Under the pieces are notes generated by a model. The model saw only the letters and a list, made by a program, of their open reading frames with translations, ran no database searches and had not been told where the DNA came from. A stretch of DNA of 18,201 bases from Coriobacteriia bacterium (GTDB taxonomy: Bacteria > Actinomycetota > Coriobacteriia > Coriobacteriales > UBA8131), in assembly GCA_009781525.1 (NCBI GenBank), contig WQXZ01000013.1, forward strand, positions 1-18,201, given 5' to 3'. Shown piece by piece: positions 1-7,435 of the stretch (its first letter is position 1; each line of letters opens with the position of its first letter). Position numbers and translations under genes: made by a program.

Positions 1-2
1 AT

Positions 3-716
3 CAGAGGACTGAATCTGAAGGCATACTATCTGAGATGGTTTGGAATCAGGAAGAAAGAATTATTCAACTAGACGAAGGTTTGCTTGATCCGGTCTACCG
101 ATACAGTGCTACTAGTGATGTTAAGGATCCCTGGTCGGTAGTGCCAAGCCCTTATTATCCAAATTATTCAGGCGGTATTGTTTATGCTGTAACGTATCTT
201 TTCGTTGGCTTTGACGGGCTTGTGCGCATAGTGTTAGTACACGCACAGACTGAAGATTTGCTTGAACAGGCAACAAACATCGTCGAGTGCACTTATACGT
301 TTGACTGTCTTCCTTCCAGTCAGACTACCGTCAATATAAGCAGGCTTGAGCAGCAGGTTCTTTTTGACTCATCTGGTGTGAGGGTGACACTGTTTGGCTA
401 CTATGAAGCCAAAGATAGGTTTGCGATAGTCTCGCTGTTGTTCGAAAACGATGGAGAAAACGACATAATTATCCTTGGTACTGAACTAAGGGTTAACCAA
501 GTTCCATTGCAGTCCGATCGCTTTCTCAAGCCTCGGTTTATTCCGGCAGGTGATGGCGTACTCTGGCGCTTTGATATAGGCTTTGATTTAACGGCAGCAA
601 ACATCGACTCTGTCAGTGTGATTGGGTTTTCTTTTCAGGTACTTGAATCAGATGGTTATATGTATGGTGAGTTGCTGTTTCCCATAGATACAGACGATTT
701 GTTGCTTACTGATTAA
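3..716 (+). CDS. Protein of unknown function, 5'-truncated by window edge
   Basis: The frame is open from the first bases of the window, so the true start lies upstream; the first internal ATG is at 36. The visible 238 residues have no transmembrane segment. The C-terminal half (from about NISRLEQQVLFDSSGVRVTL onward) reads as a beta-rich domain. It resembles the beta-sandwich domains often seen in secreted proteins and lipoproteins of Firmicutes and Coriobacteriia: a short 'VLFDSSGVRVTL' strand, then a hydrophobic strand ending in 'LLFENDGENDI', then a 'VNQVPL' strand. That resemblance is from memory of the pattern and has not been tested by search. The missing N-terminus probably carries the export signal. 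Function is unknown. It converges on the two tRNA genes downstream, and no clear terminator is visible after the stop. Confidence 0.7.
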   Translation, partial: QRTESEGILSEMVWNQEERIIQLDEGLLDPVYRYSATSDVKDPWSVVPSPYYPNYSGGIVYAVTYLFVGFDGLVRIVLVHAQTEDLLEQATNIVECTYTFDCLPSSQTTVNISRLEQQVLFDSSGVRVTLFGYYEAKDRFAIVSLLFENDGENDIIILGTELRVNQVPLQSDRFLKPRFIPAGDGVLWRFDIGFDLTAANIDSVSVIGFSFQVLESDGYMYGELLFPIDTDDLLLTD

Positions 717-823
717 TGCAAGAACGATACCTGCCCTTGGGCGAATTGACAGCATAGCAGTTGCCTCTGACGAATCTGTCCTTCAACTTCGTTGAGTAAA
801 CCACTCTGATTTATTGAAGTCTC

Positions 824-898
824 TGGAGGCGACGACCGGATTCGAACCGGCGAATGATGGTTTTGCAGACCAGTGCCTTACCACTTGGCCACGCCGCC
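824..898 (-). tRNA. tRNA-Cys (GCA)
   Basis: The minus strand folds into a full cloverleaf. The acceptor GGCGGCG pairs with CGTCGCC, the D stem is GCC/GGC, the anticodon loop CTGCAAA gives GCA, and the T arm is GCCGG-TTCGAAT-CCGGT. The discriminator base is U, as expected for tRNA-Cys, and CCA is encoded (824-826). The anticodon stem has one mismatch at its outer pair. It lies about 95 bp downstream of tRNA-Gly on the same strand and is probably transcribed with it. Confidence 0.97.
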
Positions 899-953
899 TC
901 ACTCCAAAATGCACCCCTTGCCATACCTATAGAGTTTGCAGAATCAATAAGGC

Positions 954-978
954 CGGTCTGGCGCAAGTGCGCCGACCG
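954..978 (-). other. Hairpin between the two tRNA genes
   Basis: A GC-rich inverted repeat has arms CGGTC/GACCG and GGCGC/GCGCC around the 4-base loop AAGT. This gives ten pairs with one bulged T at 959. On the minus strand it lies just after tRNA-Gly and before tRNA-Cys and is followed by GGCCTTATTG, with no real T run. It could be a weak terminator or a processing hairpin in a joint tRNA transcript. Confidence 0.4.
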
Positions 979-992
979 ACCTGTTCCAATCA

Positions 993-1068
993 TGGAGCGG
1001 ACAACGGGATTCGAACCCGCGACCCCAACCTTGGCAAGGTTGTGCTCTACCAGCTGAGCCATGTCCGC
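993..1068 (-). tRNA. tRNA-Gly (GCC)
   Basis: The minus strand forms a canonical 76-base tRNA. The acceptor GCGGACA pairs with TGTCCGC, the D stem is GCTC/GAGC, the anticodon arm is CAACC-TTGCCAA-GGTTG (anticodon GCC), and the T arm is GCGGG-TTCGAAT-CCCGT. The discriminator is U and CCA is encoded (993-995). It is the first gene of a two-tRNA unit. A Gly-Cys tRNA pair is a common arrangement in Actinobacteria. Confidence 0.98.
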
Positions 1069-1082
1069 ACGCGCGGCTTTAC

Positions 1083-1111
1083 ATTCTACGAAAGCCAGAA
1101 GCTAAACGCAA
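1083..1111 (-). promoter_or_regulatory. Promoter of the tRNA-Gly/tRNA-Cys unit
   Basis: On the minus strand, TTGCGT (1106-1111) and TAGAAT (1083-1088) are 17 bp apart. The -10 matches the consensus at 5 of 6 positions. The expected start site near 1076 would leave a leader of only a few bases before the tRNA 5' end at 1068, as is usual for tRNA operons. Confidence 0.55.
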
Positions 1112-1125
1112 GCCACACTGAGATT

Positions 1126-1134
1126 TTATCCACA
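1126..1134 (+). promoter_or_regulatory. DnaA-box sequence TTATCCACA
   Basis: A perfect match to the strong DnaA-box consensus lies about 15 bp upstream of the tRNA promoter -35 and about 20 bp from the stop codon of the SPFH gene. It is part of the 13-mer GATTTTATCCACA, which recurs identically upstream of lysA. Binding is not shown. Confidence 0.45.
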
Positions 1135-1154
1135 TGATCTTTGTGCGCTACGGT

Positions 1155-2096
1155 TTATTCTTCGGCACTCTTCCACAGTTCGCCAATAGCTCCAACTGTA
1201 GAGGCCAAGCCTTGCATCTCAAGCGGCATGAAGATCTTGGTTGCTGATCCGTTTGCGACATACTTCAAGGTCTCTAGGTAGCGGAGTGAAATAAGGTCTT
1301 GGGTCGGCGCGCCTTCGTGGGTGGCGTTGTAGATGCTCAGAATCGCCTGGGCTTCACCTTCAGCTACCAGAATCTTCTGCGCCTTTTCGGCTGCAGCGAT
1401 TTCTCTCATTGCGGTAGCGCGGCCCTCAGCTTCAAGGATGGCGCTTTGCTTGGTACCTTCGGCACGGGCGATTGCGGCGGCGCGGTCACCTTCGGCCTCA
1501 AGAATCATGGCGCGGCGGTCTCGCTCTGCCTTCATCTGGCGGTGCATCGCCTGGGTTACGTCGGCCGGCGGCTCAATGCGCTGCAGCTCGACGCGCACTA
1601 CGCGGACACCCCACTTGTCAGTTGCTTCGTCTAGGATGTCACGCAGGGTGATGTTGATTTTCTCACGGCTTGTCAGGCACTCGTCCAGCTGCATTTCACC
1701 GATAACGTTACGCAGATTGGTTTGCGCCAGCTTGGTTGCAGCCAGATAGAAGTTTGTTACGTTGTAGATCAACTTGAAGGGGTCTGTGGCCTCGTAGTAA
1801 ACAACAGCATCGACGGTGACTGCAACGTTATCTTTGGTGATGACCTCTTGCGGGGGAACGTCGACGACGTTCTCGCGCATGTCGACCTTGGTGACGCGGT
1901 CGATAAAGGGAATCAGAATGTGCAAGCCTGGCTCCCATACTGTGATGAACTTACCAAGACGTTCAACCACACCTTTCTCATACGGACGAATAATTCGGAT
2001 TGCCCTGAAAGCAAAAACCAGAACAACGACCAACACGATTATTCCGAAAATCGCGACAGGAACAAACGTGTCAAAAATGCCTCTGACTGCTAACAT
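1155..2096 (-). CDS. SPFH/stomatin-family membrane protein (QmcA/slipin type)
   Basis: This 313-residue protein has one N-terminal membrane segment (about residues 12-31), then an SPFH/band-7 domain (about 35-185) beginning IRPYEKGVVERLGKF and containing the family-typical VITKDNVAVTVDAVVYY. A charged, Ala/Glu-rich coiled coil follows (about 190-250), with recurring 'AEG' steps at residues 201-203, 212-214, 223-225 and 245-247. Length and order match the bacterial stomatin/QmcA family. These proteins oligomerise at the membrane and are thought to organise microdomains or regulate membrane proteases. The ATG at 2094-2096 has an excellent ribosome site, GGGAGG, 5 bases upstream. It lies 59 bp downstream of the nfeD-like gene, its usual partner, and is probably co-transcribed with it. 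The exact molecular role is unknown. Confidence 0.92.
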   Translation of the reverse strand: MLAVRGIFDTFVPVAIFGIIVLVVVLVFAFRAIRIIRPYEKGVVERLGKFITVWEPGLHILIPFIDRVTKVDMRENVVDVPPQEVITKDNVAVTVDAVVYYEATDPFKLIYNVTNFYLAATKLAQTNLRNVIGEMQLDECLTSREKINITLRDILDEATDKWGVRVVRVELQRIEPPADVTQAMHRQMKAERDRRAMILEAEGDRAAAIARAEGTKQSAILEAEGRATAMREIAAAEKAQKILVAEGEAQAILSIYNATHEGAPTQDLISLRYLETLKYVANGSATKIFMPLEMQGLASTVGAIGELWKSAEE

Positions 2097-2155
2097 CGCT
2101 ACCTCCCTTTCTAATTCTTCTACTCTTTGAGTTGCTCTCTACTGCTGGCTGTTTT

Positions 2156-2611
2156 CTACTGGTAGCGCCTGACAACCAGTCTGGTGCCTTCGATACCCAG
2201 AACAAAAACGCGTTCGCCAACTACCAGGTCGCCTGTGAACTGCTCGAACCCAGGCTCCAGTACTACATTCCACGATTCACCATCGATTTTCGCCCGACGA
2301 AGTCCGACCGGGGCTGGTTGGTCGATGATCAGTGCATCCATACCAATCAGGCGGTCAACACCTGACTTCGTGGTTTCGCCTTGCGTAAGTCGTCTTGCCA
2401 ATGGCCGTAAGGCTGCCAATGAGACTACAGAGACAACCAGAAACGCCAACCATTGCCAGAATAGACTGAGGTTAATGAAGTTCAAGAACCAGGCGACGGC
2501 TGCACCAAAAGCAAATGGAAGTAGGAACAGAGTAGTTGTCAACATTTCGCAAACTAACAGACCTGCTGCCAAAAGTATCCAAAGCCAAAACCATATTCTC
2601 ATTGGATCCAT
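2156..2611 (-). CDS. NfeD-like membrane protein
   Basis: This 151-residue protein has three hydrophobic segments in residues 5-70, from WFWLWILLAAGLLVCE through FLNFINLSLFWQWLAFLVVS to VVSLAALRPLARRL. A soluble C-terminal OB-like beta domain follows (about 88-150, ending RVFVLGIEGTRLVVRRYQ). This is the short NfeD (NfeD1b) layout, lacking the ClpP-like protease part. The frame is open further upstream, to 2995, but that part overlaps argS on the other strand. The start is set at ATG 2609-2611 because GGGAGG lies 4 bases upstream and the protein then begins MDPMRIWFW, the normal family length. Short NfeD proteins work with the SPFH protein encoded next to them; here that gene is directly downstream. 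Confidence 0.9.
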   Translation of the reverse strand: MDPMRIWFWLWILLAAGLLVCEMLTTTLFLLPFAFGAAVAWFLNFINLSLFWQWLAFLVVSVVSLAALRPLARRLTQGETTKSGVDRLIGMDALIIDQPAPVGLRRAKIDGESWNVVLEPGFEQFTGDLVVGERVFVLGIEGTRLVVRRYQ

Positions 2612-2660
2612 GATGCCTCCCATCTTCGCGGCGATAAGAATCACAAAAAACCGCAGTGTC

Positions 2661-2669
2661 ATTATCGCA
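2661..2669 (-). promoter_or_regulatory. Extended -10 promoter for nfeD-SPFH pair
   Basis: On the minus strand TGC precedes GATAAT, an extended -10 with 5 of 6 matches. It lies 50 bp upstream of the NfeD start. No good -35 is visible at 17 bp. It is back to back with the argS -10. Confidence 0.4.
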
Positions 2670-2689
2670 TAGATGTAGGTTTCTTGCCT

Positions 2690-2695
2690 TATAAT
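2690..2695 (+). promoter_or_regulatory. -10 element for argS
   Basis: A perfect TATAAT lies 37 bp upstream of the argS start. The -35 region is weak (no good TTGACA match 16-18 bp upstream). The 121-bp gap between nfeD and argS therefore seems to hold two divergent promoters. Confidence 0.45.
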
Positions 2696-2732
2696 CAAAG
2701 CCTTGTATTTAGCAAAAGAGGTTGTGATAGTA

Positions 2733-4553
2733 ATGAAACAGAGAATCGAGGCGCTGATTAACCAGGCTTTTGTCGACTTGGTTGCTTCTGGCAGGTTTGT
2801 TGCTGTGGAGCTGCCCACTGACTTTGTCGAGCGACCCCGAGAGAAAGCCCATGGTGATTGGGCTTGCACGATTGCGCTCAAGCTGGCAAAACCACTCAAG
2901 CAGAATCCTCGCGAGATTGCCGAAGCAATCGCTGGCGCTATTGCCAGCGACCCGAGTATCACCTCAGTTGAGGTTGCCGGAGCAGGGTTTATCAACCTGA
3001 CACTTTCTAATCAGGCTTTGCAGCAAGAGATGATGCTTGCGCGCGAGCGAGGAGCTGACTATGGTAGATGTGACATCGGAGCCGGTAAAACTATAAATGT
3101 TGAGTTCATCTCCGCCAACCCAACCGGCCCGATGCATGTCGGGCATGGCCGCTGGGCTGCTCTTGGCAACGCGCTTTGCCGGCTGCTTGAGCATGCTGGC
3201 TATCAGGCAACACGCGAGTTCTACATAAACGATGCCGGCCACCAGATGGACGTGTTTGCTAACTCGGTCATCGTACGCTATCGCCAACTGCTTGGTGAGT
3301 CTGTCGAGGAACCTGAGGAGTTCTATGGCGGTAGCTATGTCGCAGAGATCGCCCAGGAGATTCTGGACGAGGAGGGCGACGTGTGGCTGCACGGAGCAGC
3401 GGGTGCCGCGGGCGCGGAGGCAGTTGCCGCGGGCGCCGCGGGTGCCGCGGGTGCCGCGGGTGCCGCGGGCACAGGCACGGGCGCTGCGAGCACGGCTGCA
3501 GGCAACACGGCTGCGGGCGCAGACGACACTACTAACACCACCGACACCGATCAGCGGCTTGAGCATTTTCGCGAGCGCAGCTATCAGATGATGCTTACGA
3601 GTATCAAAGAGCTGTGCGAGCGCATTGACGTAGCTTTTGACGTCTGGTTCTCAGAACGCGAGCTGTATAAAGCTGGTGCTGACGGTATCAGTCCAGCTGA
3701 GCAGATGCTTCAACGACTTGATGACATGGGCTTTCTATATGTGCAAGATGGAGCAACCTGGTTCAAGTCAAGTGAGTTCGGCGACGACAAAGATCGGGTA
3801 CTTATCAAATCGGATGGGACATACACCTACGTCACTCCCGACATCGCCTACCATCTTGATAAACTTGAACGTAGCAGCTACGGCAGTGAGAGCCTGATAA
3901 ACATCTGGGGAGCAGATCACCATGGTTATGTTGCCAGGATGCAGGCTGCTTTAGCGGCATTCGGCTATGAAGGGCGCTTACGGGTTCTACTCGGTCAGCT
4001 GGTAAACCTGTTTCGTGATGGGCAGGCAGTGCGTATGAGCAAACGAACCGGCGAGATGGTGACCTTTGCCGAGCTTATCGATGAAGTTGGAGCTGACGCA
4101 ACCAAGTATCTGATGCTAAACCGCTCAACTGACCAGGCAATTGACTTTGACATCGAGGCAGCCAAGCGTGCCGATGCTTCAAACCCTGTCTACTATGTTC
4201 AGTATGCTCATGCTCGCATCTGCTCGCTGATTCGGAGAGGCAACGATGAAGGTTTACACGCCAGCAGCCAGCACCTCAACCTGCTGACTGATAGCTCCGA
4301 GCTTGCGCTGGCAAGGCTGTTCAGCCAGCTGGAAGAGCTGGTCGAAGCTGCCGCCAAAGACATGGCGCCGCACCGCCTGACCGGCTATGCCGAAGAGCTG
4401 GCAGCAGCTTTTCATAGCTTCTACACACGTTGTCCGGTCTTAACCGAAGACAGAGATCTGGCAGAGGCGCGTTTGTATTTAGCAGATGCGGTACGAAATG
4501 TCTTGGCTGTGGTACTTGGTATTCTGGGCGTAAGCGCGCCAGAGAGTATGTAG
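2733..4553 (+). CDS. argS: Arginyl-tRNA synthetase with Ala/Gly repeat insertion
   Basis: This class I cytoplasmic enzyme charges tRNA-Arg with arginine using ATP. In the 606-residue reading, the N-terminal Add1 domain covers about 1-110. The HIGH motif is HVGH at 135-138 within ANPTGPMHVGHGRW. The KMSKS-like loop is MSKR at 435-438, and the DALR anticodon-binding domain runs from about 485 to the end, finishing in the family-typical position with LGVSAPESM. The frame is open from 2703, but ATG 2733 is preferred: AGAGG lies 11 bases upstream and the protein begins MKQRIEALIN as expected. Unusual is a low-complexity block at residues 221-264 (Ala, Gly, some Thr), inserted after 'EEGDVWLH' and before 'HFRERSYQMML'. 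Relatives join these parts with a short loop. No stop or frameshift is caused. Probably first gene of an argS-lysA-hom run. Confidence 0.96.
   Translation: MKQRIEALINQAFVDLVASGRFVAVELPTDFVERPREKAHGDWACTIALKLAKPLKQNPREIAEAIAGAIASDPSITSVEVAGAGFINLTLSNQALQQEMMLARERGADYGRCDIGAGKTINVEFISANPTGPMHVGHGRWAALGNALCRLLEHAGYQATREFYINDAGHQMDVFANSVIVRYRQLLGESVEEPEEFYGGSYVAEIAQEILDEEGDVWLHGAAGAAGAEAVAAGAAGAAGAAGAAGTGTGAASTAAGNTAAGADDTTNTTDTDQRLEHFRERSYQMMLTSIKELCERIDVAFDVWFSERELYKAGADGISPAEQMLQRLDDMGFLYVQDGATWFKSSEFGDDKDRVLIKSDGTYTYVTPDIAYHLDKLERSSYGSESLINIWGADHHGYVARMQAALAAFGYEGRLRVLLGQLVNLFRDGQAVRMSKRTGEMVTFAELIDEVGADATKYLMLNRSTDQAIDFDIEAAKRADASNPVYYVQYAHARICSLIRRGNDEGLHASSQHLNLLTDSSELALARLFSQLEELVEAAAKDMAPHRLTGYAEELAAAFHSFYTRCPVLTEDRDLAEARLYLADAVRNVLAVVLGILGVSAPESM
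3396..3470 (+). repeat. 9-bp tandem repeat inside argS
   Basis: Five near-identical units GCCGCGGGY (encoding Ala-Ala-Gly) run head to tail at 3426-3470. Two older copies lie at 3396-3413, separated by a diverged stretch. The DNA is nearly pure G and C, unlike the rest of the gene. Because the unit is nine bases, copy-number change keeps the reading frame. Confidence 0.9.
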
Positions 4554-4596
4554 AAGAGGCGGATGGGTGGCGCTGGCAAATGAGCTGAGCGCGATT

Positions 4597-4605
4597 TTAT
4601 CCACA
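4597..4605 (+). promoter_or_regulatory. DnaA-box sequence TTATCCACA upstream of lysA
   Basis: A perfect 9-mer lies 21 bp before the preferred lysA ATG. It sits in the same 13-base context (GATTTTATCCACA) as the copy at 1126. DnaA binding is inferred from consensus only. Confidence 0.45.
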
Positions 4606-4626
4606 GTATTTGTAAAGGGGTATGAG

Positions 4627-5994
4627 ATGGCACATCTAGAGCACGACCCGACACTGGAGCCGGATGGCTTGACGTTGGCTGACCTGGCGCACGTCGCTCC
4701 TTTGGGGGCGCGAGTAAATGCTGCTGGCCACATGGAGGTGGCTGGCGTTGACCTGGTTGACCTGGCAACCGCGCAGGGCACCGCGCTCTACGTCATGGAC
4801 GAGGCTCATATTAGGGCGCAACTGAATGCCTACCAGGCAGCGCTGGCTGAATGCTGGCCGGAGTCGGCGGTCGCCTACGCCGGCAAGGCTTTCACCTGTA
4901 AGGCTATATGCCGGTTGCTGACCGAAGAAGGTGGCTGGCTGGACGCAAGCAGTGGGGGAGAGCTGGCGATTGCACTTGCTGCTGGCTTTGCAGCAGAGCA
5001 GGTTATCTTTCACGGTAACAACAAGACCGAGCAGGAGCTGATTGAGGCGATTGAGGCTGGAATCGGTCGAATCGTGCTGGATTGCTTTGAAGAGATCGAG
5101 CGCGTTCAGCGCCTGGCGGCCGATCGCGGTGTGGTGCAGAAGGTGCTGCTGCGCATCAAGCCAGGCGTTGTTGCCGATACCCATAGCCACATAATCACCG
5201 GCGCGGAAGATTCCAAGTTCGGTTTCGGAATCAGTGACGGCTGGGCAGAGCGAGCAACTGAGCAGGTGCTTGAGGCTGCCAACCTTGAGCTGATGGGGCT
5301 GCATTGCCACATCGGCTCGCAGATATTTGCGATCGATGTCTACCAGCAGGCTGTCGGTGCACTGTTTAGGTTGCTCGGTCAGCTGAAGCAGCGCTTTGAC
5401 TATCTGCCACGTGAGCTTAACCTTGGCGGTGGAGTAGGCTCGGCTTATCGAGTAGAGCACAATCCACCATCTATCAGCGATTTTGTCAAAACCTTGACCG
5501 ATGCGGTCAAAATCCACTGCGAGCAGCTTGGCTTGGCTCCCTCTGAGCTGAAGCTGATAGTTGAGCCCGGGCGCTCTATCGTAGCGAACGCTGGAATCAC
5601 CCTGTACACAGTAGGAGCAATCAAGCAGCTCGAAGGCATTCGCACCTTCGTCGCCGTTGATGGCGGCATGACCGACAACATTCGCACCGCCCTCTATGAC
5701 GCGCGCTACGAGTGCGTAATCGCTAACCGTGTCGGCGAGCCGCGCGATGCGATTGTGACCGTAGCTGGCAAGCACTGCGAGAGCGGTGACGTGGTGATGA
5801 TTGACGCCAGCATTCAGACACCGCAGGTTGGCGACACTCTGGTGATAATGACAACCGGAGCCTACAACCAAAGCATGTCCAGTAACTACAACAAGCAGCC
5901 CAGACCTGCCGTGGTCTGGCTGGCTGACGGCGTAGCACGCGAGGTGGTACGACGAGAGACCTACGCTGACCTGCTGGCGACTGACGTTGGCTAG
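4627..5994 (+). CDS. lysA: Diaminopimelate decarboxylase
   Basis: This PLP-dependent fold-III enzyme makes L-lysine from meso-diaminopimelate, the last step of lysine synthesis. In the 455-residue reading the PLP lysine is K87 in VAYAGKAF. FHGNNKT (128-134), LHCHIGSQ (225-232), the phosphate-binding NLGGGVGSAY (265-274), EPGRS (313-317), the second-subunit cysteine CESGD (384-388) and GAYNQSMSSNY (411-421) are all intact. The frame is open upstream with a GTG at 4567. ATG 4627 is preferred because AAAGGGG lies about 7 bases upstream and the extra 20 residues match nothing expected. It lies 73 bp after argS and 81 bp before hom, in the order usual for Actinobacteria. Confidence 0.96.
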   Translation: MAHLEHDPTLEPDGLTLADLAHVAPLGARVNAAGHMEVAGVDLVDLATAQGTALYVMDEAHIRAQLNAYQAALAECWPESAVAYAGKAFTCKAICRLLTEEGGWLDASSGGELAIALAAGFAAEQVIFHGNNKTEQELIEAIEAGIGRIVLDCFEEIERVQRLAADRGVVQKVLLRIKPGVVADTHSHIITGAEDSKFGFGISDGWAERATEQVLEAANLELMGLHCHIGSQIFAIDVYQQAVGALFRLLGQLKQRFDYLPRELNLGGGVGSAYRVEHNPPSISDFVKTLTDAVKIHCEQLGLAPSELKLIVEPGRSIVANAGITLYTVGAIKQLEGIRTFVAVDGGMTDNIRTALYDARYECVIANRVGEPRDAIVTVAGKHCESGDVVMIDASIQTPQVGDTLVIMTTGAYNQSMSSNYNKQPRPAVVWLADGVAREVVRRETYADLLATDVG

Positions 5995-6035
5995 GGTCGC
6001 ACGAGCAGCGTTGAGTAAGCAAAAAACACAAACAA

Positions 6036-6044
6036 TGTGGATAA
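6036..6044 (-). promoter_or_regulatory. DnaA-box sequence upstream of hom
   Basis: TGTGGATAA on the plus strand is the reverse complement of TTATCCACA. It lies 31 bp before the hom start, in the 81-bp lysA-hom gap. It is the third perfect copy in the window. Confidence 0.45.
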
Positions 6045-6075
6045 GAACGAGTTTTTCGAATATGGAGGGTAAATA

Positions 6076-7356
6076 ATGAAGCAGATCGGTGTAGGTATAC
6101 TGGGATTAGGCGTGGTCGGAAGTGGCGTGGTGCGGATACTACAAGGCCATCATGACGACTTTCTGCGCGACCAGGAGATTGACCTTAGAATCGTAGCAGT
6201 CAGTTCGCGACGCGACGCACAGGCGCGTGAGCTGGGGCTGCTGGACGTATATAGTAGCGATCCTTCTTCAGTGACACTGAACCCTGAAGTCGATGTGGTT
6301 GTAGAGCTAATGGGTGGAACCGATACCGCCTACCAGTGCATCAGCGATGCGCTGAAAGCCGGCAAAAGTGTAGTTACAGCCAACAAGGCGCTGATAGCCA
6401 CCCGCGGTCGCGAGCTGATGTACCTGGCTGCTGAGCATGGTGGCGAGCTGGCTTTTGAGGCTTCGGTTGGCGGCGGCATTCCGATTATCGGCCCATTGCG
6501 CCACACGCTGGCGTCGAATCGCATTCTCTCGGTGATGGGTATTGTCAATGGCACCACCAACTACATGCTGGGCAGAATGAAGGATGCCGGTCTTGACTAC
6601 GACTCGGCACTGGCTGAGGCTCAGCAGCTTGGCTATGCCGAAGCCGACCCGACCGCCGATGTCGAAGGATACGACGCAGCAGCCAAGATAGCGATTCTGG
6701 CAATGATATCCTTTAACACCGATGTCCGGCTTGACCAGGTAGCCACCGAAGGCATCAGCGGCATCTCGGTCACTGATATGCACGCAGCTGAAGAAGCCGG
6801 CTACGTGTTGAAGCTTTTGGCAATTGCCAGGCGTGAGCCAGCTGGAATCGATATCCGAGTACACCCAACAATGGTGGCCAAGACTCACCCTCTTGCCAGC
6901 GTAAACGGTGTCTACAATGCCATCTATATCGTCGGAGACGCAGTAGGCGAGACCATGTTCTATGGACGCGGAGCCGGTGAAGGCCCAGCAGCATCCTCTG
7001 TTGTTGGCGACCTGATTGAGCTGGCAAGGCACAAAGCCTATCGGGAGACAATCATTCAACCGGTCTGGGATACCGAAGGCTTGCCGCTTATCTCAGATGG
7101 CGACCTGGAGAGCACCTTCTACCTGCGACTACCGGTACCGGATCGTCCAGGTACCCTGGCAGCCAGTGCGACGATATTTGCAGAGCTTGGCATCTCGATT
7201 GCCTCGATGGTGCAGCACGCCGCTACAGATGACCAGGCAGAGTTGATTTTCTTTACCCACAAAGCTCCGGTTGGCGCAGTAGCAGAGGCACTTAAGCGAC
7301 TGAATGACTCTGGCATCCTAACCGGCACAGCGTCTTGCATTAGGACTATTGCGTAG
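6076..7356 (+). CDS. hom: Homoserine dehydrogenase
   Basis: It catalyses NAD(P)H-dependent reduction of aspartate semialdehyde to homoserine, the branch point toward threonine and methionine. The 426-residue protein has an N-terminal Rossmann motif GLGVVG (G10, G12, G15), TANKALIA (101-108, with K104), the family signature around GIVNGTTNYML (155-165) and YAEADPTADVEGYDAAAKIAI (187-207), whose K204 is the expected catalytic lysine. A C-terminal ACT domain (about 348-420; PVPDRPGTLAASATIF) suggests feedback control, as is usual for this subfamily. ATG 6076 has GGAGGG 6 bases upstream. It follows lysA in the same direction. The usual next genes thrC and thrB are absent here. Confidence 0.96.
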   Translation: MKQIGVGILGLGVVGSGVVRILQGHHDDFLRDQEIDLRIVAVSSRRDAQARELGLLDVYSSDPSSVTLNPEVDVVVELMGGTDTAYQCISDALKAGKSVVTANKALIATRGRELMYLAAEHGGELAFEASVGGGIPIIGPLRHTLASNRILSVMGIVNGTTNYMLGRMKDAGLDYDSALAEAQQLGYAEADPTADVEGYDAAAKIAILAMISFNTDVRLDQVATEGISGISVTDMHAAEEAGYVLKLLAIARREPAGIDIRVHPTMVAKTHPLASVNGVYNAIYIVGDAVGETMFYGRGAGEGPAASSVVGDLIELARHKAYRETIIQPVWDTEGLPLISDGDLESTFYLRLPVPDRPGTLAASATIFAELGISIASMVQHAATDDQAELIFFTHKAPVGAVAEALKRLNDSGILTGTASCIRTIA

Positions 7357-7435
7357 TGGTTTTCGGGCGGAAGTCGACGCATGTCTCACGTTTACGTTGA
7401 CCTTCGAGCAGAGGGAGTAGAGGGCGGGTAAGGAA

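Noticed and set aside
811..1137. Frames on both strands across the tRNA region
   Set aside because: They read through tRNA genes; the fragments resembling 'TTGFEPA' and 'GSNPVVRS' are the well-known artefactual translations of tRNA T arms.
2612..2995. Upstream extension of the nfeD reading frame
   Set aside because: It overlaps argS on the other strand, and an ideal ribosome site and family-length protein begin at 2611.
3396..3470. CRISPR-like array
   Set aside because: The units are contiguous, coding and only 9 bp, without spacers.
2964..3566. 200-codon minus-strand frame with Arg-Gly-Thr repeats opposite argS
   Set aside because: It is a shadow of the GC-rich tandem repeat in argS; the plus strand encodes the conserved synthetase.
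4636..5871. 411-codon minus-strand frame opposite lysA
   Set aside because: Its length comes from the codon bias of lysA. The plus strand has all decarboxylase motifs, while this frame shows no domain.
1126..6044. A replication origin
   Set aside because: Only three DnaA-box matches are spread over 5 kb, without a cluster, an AT-rich unwinding region or dnaA/dnaN.
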